A DNA stretch of 64,000 nt, taken from the NCBI GenBank assembly GCA_037043015.1, contig CM073327.1:6554727-6618726 (forward strand), in the 5' to 3' direction. Origin of the DNA: Bryum argenteum (Eukaryota > Streptophyta > Bryopsida > Bryales > Bryaceae). Of this stretch, positions 48,101 through 58,679 are shown in pieces; the stretch's first letter is position 1, and every line of letters begins with the position of its first letter. Both the position numbers and the translations under genes were made by a program. Below the pieces are notes generated by a model that worked only from the letters and a program-made list of their open reading frames with translations, was not told the origin of the DNA and ran no database searches.

Positions 48101-49566
48101 TTTGCTTTTAATCATCTCCATTATCAATGCATTGTCCTGGTACTGAATCATAGTAATGAAGTTCTTGTCTCCGAGCACTACTTTATTGCAAAGTGTGTTA
48201 TCTTGTATTAGATGTTGTGACTTCCCCATTTTACTGATTAAATATGTGAACTGACAACTCTTTTTCTTGTGCAGTTCAAATTTGCATATGTGTCATTAGG
48301 TCGCCCAGAATATTTAGTAGACGATGTTGTTGTGGCAAGCCTTTTTGAGGTACGTTTGATTTGGGTGACATTTGTAAGATTCTCGGTTCGCAGAATTAGA
48401 GCTCTGGACATGAAGTATTGATGTGGCTTTGGTTTTCCAGAAAGAGAACACCTGCAGTGCATGGGAATTTTACCTGGGTTTGGAGCACAGCGACAATTCG
48501 CCCAATCGAGCCCATCAAACCACCAGGTACTATTGTTGACATGACTGAACAAAACTCCAATACCCTAAAACCATGATGCTGAGCTCTAAGTAACCCCAAG
48601 ACAGAAAAGTTAGAAATAGCCGTGAAATGGAGGCTCCGCAACTGGAAGTCGAAGAGTTCGTTGTAAGTGGCGATTGAGGATAACTACATTGTCAATACCA
48701 CGTTCTCCATGATTTTAACTCAAGAATAACAAGGAAATTGTGTTAGTTTAAAAACAACCTGCAATATGCTTCTTTTGCACTAGTGGAAAATTGTGGTATG
48801 TCCACCAAGCTCTCCACCGATGGAAATTTTGGTGGAGAGACTGGTGGGTATGCCACACTTCTCCACTACTGTACACTCTATGTAAAATAGTCACTCAAAT
48901 AGTAACATCCACAGCATCCGAGGTTACACTCCAGAACCTGTGTCATTTTGACATAAAGAATCGTGAAGAGTGTGATTTATTGTGCTTTTCTTTGCCAAAT
49001 CTCAATCTGCGTTCTCTTGCAATAAGCTACGTTATTTGCAATTCACTTTCCGTAGGCTTACTTCACTCAGGAATCCACCGTCTTTTCTTCCTTGTTATTG
49101 TGCCACATCTCATGTTTTATGAGGTGGATTTTAAGAAAACGGGGGTTGATGATTTTGTTCATGCCATAACTGTAAGTAATCAGATTAGTTTATCTTCTCC
49201 TTTTGTTTCAGACGGTCCTCTTGTCCGAACGAGCAGACGAAGAAGCAGAAAAACTCTCCTCCGAATGAGCAAGAGAAAACTAGAAAACCACGAAAACAGA
49301 AAATGCCTAGAAGATTTGGGATTAGCGAGGAAATTCCTCGTTCGAATGAGCAAGAAAAAACGAGATCGCCACGAAAGCAGTTGAAACCTCGACGACTTCA
49401 GATTAACGAGGAAGTATCTCCTCAAGATCTGAAAAAGTCACGGACATGTGCATCAAGCCCTCAGAGGGAGGATGGGAATGCAAGCTGTCCACCATCAATA
49501 AGAGAGGAGATGCCAGTGGGATCCCGCATCCGAAAACCAACGAAAAGGTACGGGTTTTCACCCTAA
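45126..49566 (+). CDS. Coiled-coil protein fused to UBP12/13 (USP7) C-terminal ubiquitin-like domains
   Basis: Exons: 45126-45239, 45374-46009, 46144-46242, 46365-46616, 46721-46963, 47053-47124, 47262-47327, 47501-47566, 47681-47767, 47986-48099, 48275-48349, 48441-48526, 48620-48662 and 49237-49566, about 760 codons with frame kept throughout; the last two exons are least certain. Residues 39-250 are a long charged coiled coil (EELDGVKKSEALFRERLEAV). Exon 5 has 3-4 units of a 16-residue repeat, PCDQPEVTLHPEATLR. Exons 5-12 match the C-terminal domain of plant UBP12/13: VKVAYHNAKTEE, VELSSPNAELRILAVFYHKI, DDLWTLRAEEVPVEEKEMG, NDRLIHCYHFL, IQNFGEPFFLVVRENETL and YVSLGRPEYL. No TRAF or peptidase domain is present. 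The tail is basic, with two copies of NEQEKTR(K/S)PRKQ. In USP7 this region binds partners and activates the protease. This protein may be a UBP12/13-like adaptor or competitor; that is inference. Confidence 0.8.
48778..48871. mobile_element. 94-bp hairpin element with CACTA-like ends, in the last intron
   Basis: Almost a perfect palindrome: CACTAGTGGAAAATTGTGG at the left pairs with CCACACTTCTCCACTACTG at the right, and CTCTCCACC pairs with GGTGGAGAG near the centre. CACTA-type tips suggest a miniature En/Spm-like element. It would fold as a long stem in the pre-mRNA. Confidence 0.65.
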
Positions 49567-49854
49567 ACAGGAACTACTACTCTACTCATGAGGAGGAAGA
49601 AACATGAGTCTTTAATTTCTCCTCTCAATTCTCCAAACTGCTACTCTTTGTACACAAGATGATTCTGTACTGTTGTGTTGTTTTTCATTGAGAGATTCCA
49701 TGGATTTTGTCATTCTTGTGAATTCAACACTTCTGAATATTTTTCAACTTCTTTTTCTTACCTTTCTGAGGACAAAGTTATGGAGGATTTATTTATAGAG
49801 GATTGATTTCGGTTTGAGGTAATCTGTTAAACTTGTGGTGGGTTGTTTGGGCTT

Positions 49855-50345
49855 CTGAACGATATAGTTAGAGTGGAAGTGGAGTCGGTTTTAATTTCAG
49901 TGCAGGATGTTCTGGTAAATCTCTGAGTCTTCAAGCTGCTTGTGATTCAGAAGTCAACCTTCGAGATGTGAAAATGACGCTGTTGAGTGTGGGCACAATG
50001 ATTTTGGAACTAGTCCATTGCTAGGACAATGAGAATTGTGAGTGGCAATTCTTCCACTAATTTTGTATGCAGATTGTGTGGACACCCACACACAAACGAG
50101 AGAATATGAAACATTCCAAAAGCAGTAAAAACAAACAATCCATAAAAACAACGTAAAAACTTTATACGTCTTTCAGCCTGCGGAGATGAATCTCCTCTCC
50201 GTGAGAGCCTGGTACAAGTGAGCAATAGCCCGTAATCACGAGCTCCGATCGCTACGACACGAACCAGAACAGACAATCCTGTTTTTAACTATCCTCGATC
50301 GAAAAAATGGTACAAGTATACAAGCCGGAATCACAAGCAATCTTG
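49855..50345. repeat. Spacer between the convergent UBP12-like and membrane-protein genes (source of a duplication)
   Basis: Closely matches two blocks, 54336-54560 and 55745-55990. Shared strings are AGTGGAGTCGGTTTTAATTT, AGTCTTCAAGCTGCTTGT, ACTAGTCCATTGCTAGGACA and AGCAATAGCCCGTAATCAC. It contains the 3' flanks, perhaps 3' UTRs, of both genes. Confidence 0.8.
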
Positions 50346-50385
50346 TAATACAGCCAGAAATTTGGACTGGCAATCATTCGCCGCA

Positions 50386-52293
50386 CTAGAGAATCACAAT
50401 GCAATCTTGGTACACTTGTGAAGTAGCAGCAGCAGGATTCGAGCGGCAAATATCATCGTGCAGGGTGGCAGCGACTTGGAGTCCCCGCTCCGAATCATCA
50501 AGTCCCTGGATGATGGCATACCCACTCTTGTTCTTCCGTTTCCAGAACGCATGAGGCTGCTTCGACCCATCCAACGAGTGCACAACCGAGTCTTTGTTCT
50601 GCGCAATCTTCACGTGCTCAAGCACCCGCTTCCCGAGCACCGAGCTTTGGTGCACAAGGTAATTCAACACAGCTTTGTCATGGAAGCAACGGCGACTCTT
50701 CTTCTCCAAAGCTATCCGGACGATCTCAGTCGCCATCTTGTTGCTCAGTTTCCGCACCCAGTCGAGCCTCCCCATCGCAAAGCTGGAGCTCACCACCACT
50801 TTCTCCCGAAGCTTCCGCCATAGCTCGTCGTTGTAGAAGAGGCTGGGAGAGTCTGGCCAGGATTGATCCTCGCCTGAGAGGTAGAGGTGGTGGCGGCGCC
50901 GGACTGGGGAGAAAGGATCCCCGACTATGAGCACTCCGTTTACTGGGGTAAGGATTACGTTTTTGTACTTGGTGCGAACCATTCCGAGTATCATGTCGTA
51001 GCAGACCCAGCGGCGAAGCTGTGCGTCGGGGTCGTCGAAGAATCCGCTCATTTCGTTGTGTGCGTCGAGTTCTTGCATTGCGAATCCGACTATGCTACCG
51101 TAACGGGAGCGGGTGCGCTTTGGGGGCTTCGAGTGATTGCCCCACATCACTTGCTCCGCTCGTGACTGATCATCTTTGAATGACATTGGATTGAACGGCG
51201 ACAACGTTGAATTCGAGGTAGAATCTGAAACAAAAACACCCACTACTTCGTTAATATTGGTTACGATGGTAGAATGAGCACTACACTACTTTCTGATCCT
51301 TGTCATAAGAGTGATTACTAGGCCCTATACTAGTTTCAACATATCCTTGATAATCTCGAAGCAACAATGGTGAGACTACGAACCTTCAACACTACACTCT
51401 CACAAGATTTCTCGACAAGGCCTGTTTCGAAGCTAAAATAGATGAATTTGATAATGTGGTAACAACAATGATGGGAGTACTATTCCTTACGAGGGTGAAA
51501 TATTGCTAGTTCCTAGTGAGGAGTGCGAACCTGATGCAATTGACGAAGCCAACAAGCGTTGGAAACTAGCTTCTTCTTCCACGATAACATCCACAAGCTC
51601 TGGAGGAGCGAGGGAAGCAGTTCCGGGGAAAAGCACCACCACATCCGCGCGCGCAGTGGCGCCGCTTCGATGAAGCGTCCGCAGAAACAAACGAAGATCA
51701 GCACTGGTCGTATTCTCGGACAGATGCGCCACTAGCAACTCTCGCATCACTCGCGTCCCTCGCCGAAACAACGTCCCCATGCCTTGTAACGCCCGCTCTG
51801 TCGGCGCCAATGGTTTCATCACCGGGTGGCTCATCATCACTACCACCTTGCTGCTGCTTTTCAATCCCCTCCATCTCCTCGAACTGTTCCAACCAATCCC
51901 AAAACCCCGACGTTAAAACCAATCCCACAATCCCGAAACCAATCCCACAATCCCGAAACCAATCCCACAATCCCGAAACCAATCCCACAATCCCGAAACC
52001 AATCCTACAGACAACTCCAACAGTTCTAATCTTATACCTCAATCATATCAAGCTCCATCAGTACTAATCCTAAACCTCGATCATAACTAGTACGCCAGCA
52101 GTTACCCTAGACAATCGGAGCAAGGCAGCTACCTGGCGGGGCTTTGCAGGGTCGGCCATGGCGGGGGCTGGTTGTGGGGATTCTCGACGTCGAGGACGTT
52201 GATGGAGAACGCAGTGAAGGAGCAGTAAACGAGGAGGCTGATTCCGAGGAAGAACGTGAACAAGTAAGGCGCTCGGAATGGAGAATCGCCCAT
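50386..52293 (-). CDS. Membrane-anchored plant protein of unknown function (DUF7780-like)
   Basis: Three exons (minus): 52293-52133, 51883-51531 and 51224-50386, giving 450 codons. The start is the ATG of MGDSPFRAPYLF. Residues 8-34 form one hydrophobic segment, suggesting a type II membrane protein of the secretory pathway. Exon 2 encodes APTERALQGMGTLFRRGTRV, TTSADLRLFLRTLHRSGATA and RADVVVLFP. Exon 3 encodes RYGSIVGFAMQELDAHNEM, RRWVCYDMILGMVRTKYKNV, PVNGVLIVGDPFS, RCFHDKAVLNYLVHQSSVL and QVYQDCIVIL at the end. From memory this resembles an uncharacterised plant family including Arabidopsis At4g12700. The layout recalls Golgi glycosyltransferase-like folds, but no catalytic motif is certain. 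Convergent with the UBP12-like gene, whose stop is 820 bp away. Confidence 0.75.
51921..52000. repeat. Four identical 20-bp tandem units in intron 1
   Basis: AATCCCACAATCCCGAAACC is repeated four times without a change, followed by a partial unit, within the intron between exons 1 and 2 of the membrane-protein gene. Exact identity implies recent expansion and likely length variation between individuals. Confidence 0.9.
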
Positions 52294-53869
52294 TGAGAAT
52301 CCCGCTCGCTCGCTCACATACTCAATCAGGTTCTACCTCTCCCAGCAGCAGGCAGGCTGCTAGCTAATTATGTGCAGATGATCAAGACGACATCGTCAAA
52401 TTCTGAGGAACCAAAAGCAAACCAGGACATGGTCAAGTTCTATCACAGGAATCACGGTGTTTGAAAGAGGGGGAATGGGGAGTGTGAGTGAGGGGAAGCA
52501 CAGAAGTCACGGAGGCGGCGACGAGGGAGGGAAAGGGAAATTGCAGACCACCGACTGTGAGGAGGAGCTGGAGGGCGCGTTTTGCTAAATCCGGCGAAGT
52601 GACGGCGAAAGTGATTGTTTGTTACGTCCCCACCAGCCTTGACTGCATCGGACGGGGGGAAGAGGAAAAGAGGAGCTTTTGACTCGTGCCGGAGATTCAA
52701 AGCGACAATTGTGCCCCCATGCTTTTGGGAATAAAAATATGATGGTAGAAGTTGGTGGTTCTAGGTTTTTGTTTGTGATATTGGTATTTAATTTATAGGT
52801 GTGGGGTATTTTTTCTTTTTTATTTTGGAGGTTGGTGAATCTCGGGAGTAGGAGAAATTCTATATGTGTATGATTTTTATTGTTTTATTTGTGGTCATAA
52901 AATGAACAAGTATGTCTATGTGGCGTTGCCACGCTTATGGAAATATGGGGCCAATATTCTGAAGTTTGGTATTTTGGTTACCTTTGACCCAATTTGCAAT
53001 CCAATTGTTTCCTGCAACTCTACGTAAAATCTCGTTCCATGAGCACTGACTGACGGTGCTTGATGTTGTAATGTGACTGCCAACACGAACTACATGCCTT
53101 GAATATTAGATTGTCAGTAGTCGTAATATGGGAGGCCCCAGGCTCTTAAAGATTCCTAAGAGCAACTTCAAAATTATATTATACCTCTTTGTGACCTCTA
53201 TGAGAAAAAATAATTGGGTTAATATTTGAATGCATTTCAACGAGGAGATTCTATTTAGCAATAATTATTTATTTTTTCTTTCCAGACCCTTCAAATGGTG
53301 ATGAAGAGATGGCATTTACCAAATTAGAATATTCCTGTTGGAACCGGGTCCCACCAAGAGGTTTATGTTATGAATACACTTATATAAGGCTAGTTTACTT
53401 TCTCGAGAATTGTATTTGTGGATAAAGAGTTTTTGCCCAAGACATGGTTATTTCAGGTAAGGGATATCGTCTTAGAGAATATGTACAACCAATTTAATTT
53501 TATTCATGATTGCAAGCCATTGGTTGTGATGGATACAAAGCTATCGTTCTTTTCAAAAAGTAATTGGTGATAAATTTAGTGAGTCTACTTTTATATCAAC
53601 AAACAAGGTTCAATCCAATGTTTATTTTTAATCCAAAGTCCGATTTCCACTATTTTGGAGGGTGCAATTTGGACACGTAAGAATTAAGTACATCATTTCA
53701 ATGCATTTGATGATGTACCTCCATACCCCTCTTCACATGGGTGGCAAGGAAAAAATTGTCCACATATGTGATAGCATTGAATCTCTATGGCATGTTTTCA
53801 AGCAAAAGTCGAGAATTTTTGTTATTACTTAGCGTGATGGACAAAACTATTAACCTCAATTCTATTAAT
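52294..53869. other. Upstream region of the membrane-protein gene and AT-rich spacer
   Basis: 52294-52700 is relatively GC-rich and likely holds the promoter and 5' leader. ORFs seen there on both strands lack protein character. From 52740 the sequence is AT-rich with no gene found. Confidence 0.5.
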
Positions 53870-54335
53870 TAAAATGGCCGGTATTCTTTGTGCCATTTTG
53901 CTAAAGCCTTGATGTGTCATTTTGTCTTTGTTCTAAAACGTGCCATTCCTGAACTGCAGTTCTCAAATATTTATCCCTATAGAATGGCACATTCTTTAAT
54001 ATCGCGTACACCCTCTGTAGAATCAACTTATTCCTATATTATCACCAAACATTCCATGATATCAGACATTGTTCATGGTTTTTGATCTTTGAACGCACTC
54101 AAGGGGCAATATTTCTGAACGGCCGTTAAAAGAAATTTACCATTTTATGTCAAAGATCAACAAAAATCAATGTTATTTTTTCATTTTAAGCACCTCAAAC
54201 TCTACCATTTAATAAGATTTAACAGAGTCGAGGTTTCTTCCAAAAAGAAAAGACCATGGGTTGATTGCGGAATTTGAAATATTGCCATGCCTAAAATTAG
54301 TTTTTTAGAAGGTTTCGCTATAAAGTACAAATCTC
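53870..54335 (+). repeat. Direct repeat R, left copy
   Basis: About 465 bp repeated directly at 56005-56480. Shared strings include GGTATTCTTTGTGCCATTTT, GAACTGCAGTT or CAACTGCAGTT, TATAGAATG(G/A)CACATT, GGCAATATTTCT and ATGCCTAAAATTAGTTTTT. The pair encloses the duplicated gene spacer. No coding region. Confidence 0.8.
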
Positions 54336-54560
54336 TGAACAATTTAGTTAGTGTGGAGTGGAGTCGGTTTTAATTTTAGTGCAAAATGTTCTGGTATATC
54401 TCTTAGTCTTCAAGCTGCTTGTCATTGAGAAATCAACCTTCGAGATGTGATAATGACGCTGTTGTGTGTGGGCATAATGGTTTCGAAACTAGTCCATTGC
54501 TAGGACAATGAGAATTGTGTGCGACAATTCTTCCACTAATTGTGTATGCAGATTGTGTGC
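54336..54560. repeat. Duplicated gene spacer, left half
   Basis: Matches about 49855-50080 (GTGGAGTCGGTTTTAATTTT, AACCTTCGAGATGTGA, TGTATGCAGATTGTGTG). The match breaks here and resumes at 55745; the gap holds a TTAA element. Confidence 0.8.
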
Positions 54561-54786
54561 TTAAAGTCTAAGTTGGAGCTTATTGGTGAGAGAGGAATGT
54601 TAATTTAAAGAATTAATAAGTGACTTTGAAAATATGATTAACTCAAATGAATCTTAACTTGTTTTTTTTTTTTTTTAAAATGGCTAAGTGGAATGAAAGT
54701 TGACGTAGGTAGTATTGATTGTCATTCAACTTTAGGCTAGAAAGAGCATCTCCACCCATATGCTCTCAAGTAACATATACGATTAA

Positions 54787-55727
54787 CCCTTTCATGACCA
54801 ATCAACCAAATATGGTCGCTGAAGTGTGGTTATTCCACGATTGAGTAGAATCTGTGTAGAAACAGCAAAATGTTAGAGAACAACGCAAGAAGAGGAGTGT
54901 GTGCTGGATCTACTACACAAAACAACGATGCATTTGGACTTGTACTCGGCCTGGTAGAGCTCTCTATACATGGTGATGAGTATGAGATACGGTAGCTGGT
55001 CTGGAAAGAAGTGAGAAAGATTCACGAAATACGACTGTCGAGTACACATGACACCAGTTCTTAGGGTCCCTTGGGAACATGGGAACATGGGGGTACTACT
55101 CAATTGGCTCCGTCGACAAAAGAAGAGTTGATTTCTTTTGGCAACCCAACACCATCTATCAAAGCGTATACGTTTGTACAACCTGAAATCCTCCCCAAAA
55201 AGAATAAACCACATGTTGTTTGCACACTGATTCTACGTCAAGGCTCGGTGTCTTATGAATGTGATCATGTCTGATTTTTCAATCTAACCATATTTGCTAC
55301 GATAATCCATGTATTTCTCGTACGCTACCGTATACAAGGAAATGGGTTCTTGGTCTCTTCTCACAATTTCACTTTCATAAATGCTCGAAATGCAACGCTC
55401 ATGGTGTTGTTGGATAGATCTTTAAACTCTCTACAATATTGACCACATGTGTTTTGCCCAAATCTGGATATTCTGGTCTCTAATTCTAGTAAAAAGCTTC
55501 GAGGTCATGTATACGCTATGTACTACACTTGGCTCGGAACATCATAATACTCTAGTTCATACGGTAGATCTGACCCATGTTTGGCCACTAGCATGTATAT
55601 GAAGTTCACTACACATTTATACGGTCGGATCTTAATTTTGACCCTTCATTTGTTCAATGCACTCCAAAATTCATCCAGACACCTCAAAAAAACCTCGACT
55701 TCCAAAACAGGAGTGGTCATGAAAGGG
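54787..55727 (+). mobile_element. TTAA-flanked 0.94-kb piggyBac-like element (copy 2)
   Basis: 941 bp between TTAA at 54783-54786 and TTAA at 55728-55731. Ends read CCCTTTCATGACCA inward. Inverted relative to the copy at 31332-32266 and very similar along its whole length. The shared coding-like relic is on the plus strand here (FGNPTPS, PHVVCTLILRQGS, ECDHV). It lies within a duplicated gene spacer, with about 220 bp of further extra sequence to its left. Confidence 0.85.
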
Positions 55728-55744
55728 TTAAACTTGCAAGCGAG

Positions 55745-55990
55745 GTACACCGACTGCACACCCACACACAAAGTAGAGAATACGAAACATTCCAAAAGCA
55801 GTAAAAACAAAAAGTCCACAAAAACAACATAAAAATTTATAACTTTTCAGCCTGCGGAGATCAACCTCCTCTCCATGAGAGCATGGTACAAGTGAGCAAT
55901 AGCCCGTAATCACAAGCTCCAATCGCTACAACACGAACCATAACAAACAATCTTGGTTTAACTATCGCAAAAATGGTACAAGTATACAAG
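55745..55990. repeat. Duplicated gene spacer, right half
   Basis: Matches about 50085-50335 (CACCCACACACAAA, GAAACATTCCAAAAGCAGTA, CAGCCTGCGGAGAT, AATGGTACAAGTATACAAGC). Continues the left half after the inserted element. Confidence 0.8.
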
Positions 55991-56004
55991 CTGGAATCAC
56001 AAGC

Positions 56005-56480
56005 ATTCAAAATGGGCGGTATTCTTTGTGCCATTTTGCCAAAGCCCTTGTTGTGTCATTTTGACCGTATCCTAAAACGTGTCATTTCTCAACTGCAGTT
56101 TTCAAATATTTATGCGTATAGAATGACACATTTTTTAATATCGCGTACATCCTTTGTAGAATCAAATGATTTCTGTAATATCACAAAAGATTCCATAATA
56201 TCACATTTTTATGGTCTTTGATCTTTGTATGCGGTCAAAGGGCAATATTTCTAAACGGCCATTGACAAACATTGTTGTTTCGATTTAATGTCAAAAATCA
56301 ACGAAAACAATGTTATTTTTTTCTTTATAAGCACCCCAAAATGCACCATGTTAGCAAAACAACGTCATTTTAACGGAACTGAGCTTTCTTCCAAAAAGTA
56401 AACAATCATGGGTTGATTCTAAAATTTAAAATGTTGCTATGCCTAAAATTAGTTTTTAAAAAAGGTTTTCGTATAGAGCA
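56005..56480 (+). repeat. Direct repeat R, right copy
   Basis: See the left copy at 53870-54335. Starts immediately after the duplicated spacer, as the left copy ends immediately before it. The ends are not typical TG...CA retrotransposon ends. Confidence 0.8.
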
Positions 56481-56934
56481 CAAATATGCTAGGTTAGTTA
56501 CTTATAAAACTTGGGAAACTTCATTTAAATTTGTCGTAGTGTTTGACATTTGCCTTCAAACTCAAACATGACAAGATAAGTAGTTTGGAGGCCAAATTGT
56601 GAACCCCTCAAATTTGAATAATGGTACAAGATGAACGCCAACTCCAAAACTCAACCTAAAATTAAAATTAAAATCCAAGGAAAAAATATTTACACATATT
56701 CTATTTGTGATTTTACCTTTATTTTTTTCATTGGAATTGCAAGACTTTGACATTCTTATTTACTTGTCATGAACCCACTCCTTTGTGTCAAACTACAACA
56801 AGTGGTTTACAACCTCCTGCTATACGAAACTATAGCCCCATGATAAGAGTTACTCAAATTTGACCACATGTAACCAAAAGAAAAAGAGCTGTAGCTTGTT
56901 CTTCCCTTGAATACCAATATAACCTCATTCTTAA

Positions 56935-57501
56935 CCCGTAAAGAAGAAGCTCTATAGTGCACCTCCATATCTGAAATCGGTGAGCAATTAAGTTGATTTT
57001 GAGAAATTCAATAGTAGGATTTTTTTTCTAAACTATCTATGGTAGAGCAGCCAAAAATGGCGCAGTGCCGAAAATGGAGCCCTAGTAATTTTCACTGTCA
57101 CGTACATAATAGCTTCTCCTTACAATAGTACCATGTACACTCTGCAAAGATTATAGGGCGTCACTTTAGGGCACCATTTTAGGAACACCTATATTTCCAT
57201 CTTTAAAAATTCATTACTCACTGTAGAAGAGTCGAAAAATGATGATTCCACTTGCTCTAGTTTTCTACTAATTTTCCCCATGCACCAAAATTGCGTGCAC
57301 TGGCAACATTCCAGTAGATTTTCTGTGCTGAAAATTGCGCCATTATAGGACACCTTACCATAAATGGTTTACCTACTAATTTTTATCAAGTATGACCACT
57401 CGGATCTTGAGATATGTTGAGTCAAAGTTTAAGTTTTTGTAAAAACAACATACCTTTTTCAAACAAATTGACCTAATTTGGGCTTCTCTCTCCTTTAGGG
57501 G
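56935..57501. mobile_element. TTAA-flanked miniature element (piggyBac-like)
   Basis: 567 bp with TTAA at 56931-56934 and 57502-57505. Ends are CCCGTAAAGAAGAAGC on the left and the complement of GAGAGAAGGAGATTTAGGGG-like sequence on the right (GGCTTCTCTCTCC then TTTAGGG). No transposase. Confidence 0.65.
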
Positions 57502-57689
57502 TTAAAGATAATGTGAGTTTTGTTTACAATCCACCATGTGGTATCAAAGTCAAGATGGTCATGTGGACAATGCAAATTTCCCGCAAGTTCCAACTCTTTT
57601 CTTACAAAGAAGTCAAGGCATATGCAAGGATTATCAATGCATGCTAGTAACCTATTTCTACCACTTATAGATTCCCTTTACCCCCTTAA

Positions 57690-57951
57690 CCCCTAAAGAT
57701 CCTTGGTGCAAAATCGCCTAAATTACAGAAAATGACCTTTGTCTACTTCAGGCCAAAAAGAAAGCTTGATCTAAGTATCAATTTGAAGATCCAATGCTAG
57801 GATCTTAAATTTAACTTGCCATCTTACTTGCTTCCGGAATTTGAACCGTTGATTCTTCTTCATTTGTGAGATCATAATGGTCGAAATTGGGTGATCTATT
57901 TTCCTACAGAATCTCCAAGAAGCCATTCCGGCTTTCTTGGATCTGTAAGGG
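57690..57951. mobile_element. TTAA-flanked miniature element (piggyBac-like)
   Basis: 262 bp with TTAA at 57686-57689 and 57952-57955. Ends are CCCCTAAAGATCCTTGG on the left and the complement of CTTGGATCTGTAAGGG on the right. Its interior is related in inverse orientation to the element at 40272-40532. Confidence 0.8.
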
Positions 57952-58452
57952 TTAAGAACCAAAGGCCCATCTCAAGTTATTTTGAAGCTTTGGTATTTTG
58001 GGTATTAAAATGTTGGAATTTGTATATAAATTTCCCATTTTTTTTTCCCCCTTTAAGCATTACTATTCAATGATTTTTACAATTCATGCTTTGTTAATTT
58101 TGGATACCTTCAACATTCCAAATAGTTACTAATCACTTATACTTCAAAAATTCTCTAGACTCCAAAAAATTTATGAACAAGATTTTCTCACATTTGTAAC
58201 TTGGTGCAAAACCCACATTCTAACCTAAAATTCTATAAACAAGGAAGTGATTACAAAATTGTCAAAGTGCCCATGATGTGAGAAATGCCAACAATTTCAA
58301 GAAGCATGTTTTCATGGCTTGAAACAAATCCTCAATCATGGCATTCCTTTTCTAAATTAGGCTTTTTGCTGATTCACTCTTGTCACGCTTGTCAACTCAA
58401 ATGATAAGAGTATCCATGTCAACTTAAGGTACACAAATTTCCCTAAAAGTCC

Positions 58453-58666
58453 GGGTAAGCGTTCGTAGCAGCTACCAAGGAGGATGGAGGAGGGGTAATG
58501 GGCCCCCTAATTTTCTGATGTATAGACATTAAATGCCAAGGAGTAGGCTTCCAAGGGTAATTTGGGGTTGCAGACCTCAAATTTGAATTCAAAATTATCA
58601 AAAACAGCCTTGGGTGGTCCCCATGGATTCTAGGGTGCCTCCTTGGTAGCTGCTACGAACCATTGC
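58453..58666. mobile_element. Miniature element with long target duplication (Mutator-like)
   Basis: Inverted ends share GTTCGTAGCAGCTACCAAGG. CCTAAAAGTCC occurs directly on both sides (58442-58452 and 58667-58677), a 9-11 bp duplication as made by Mutator-like transposases. Length about 214 bp. Confidence 0.8.
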
Positions 58667-58679
58667 CCTAAAAGTCCAC

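Noticed and set aside
48791-49384. 197-codon ORF over the last intron and exon of the UBP12-like gene
   Set aside because: Includes the CACTA-like hairpin and intron sequence; the other frame gives the repeated basic tail and joins in phase with the preceding exon.
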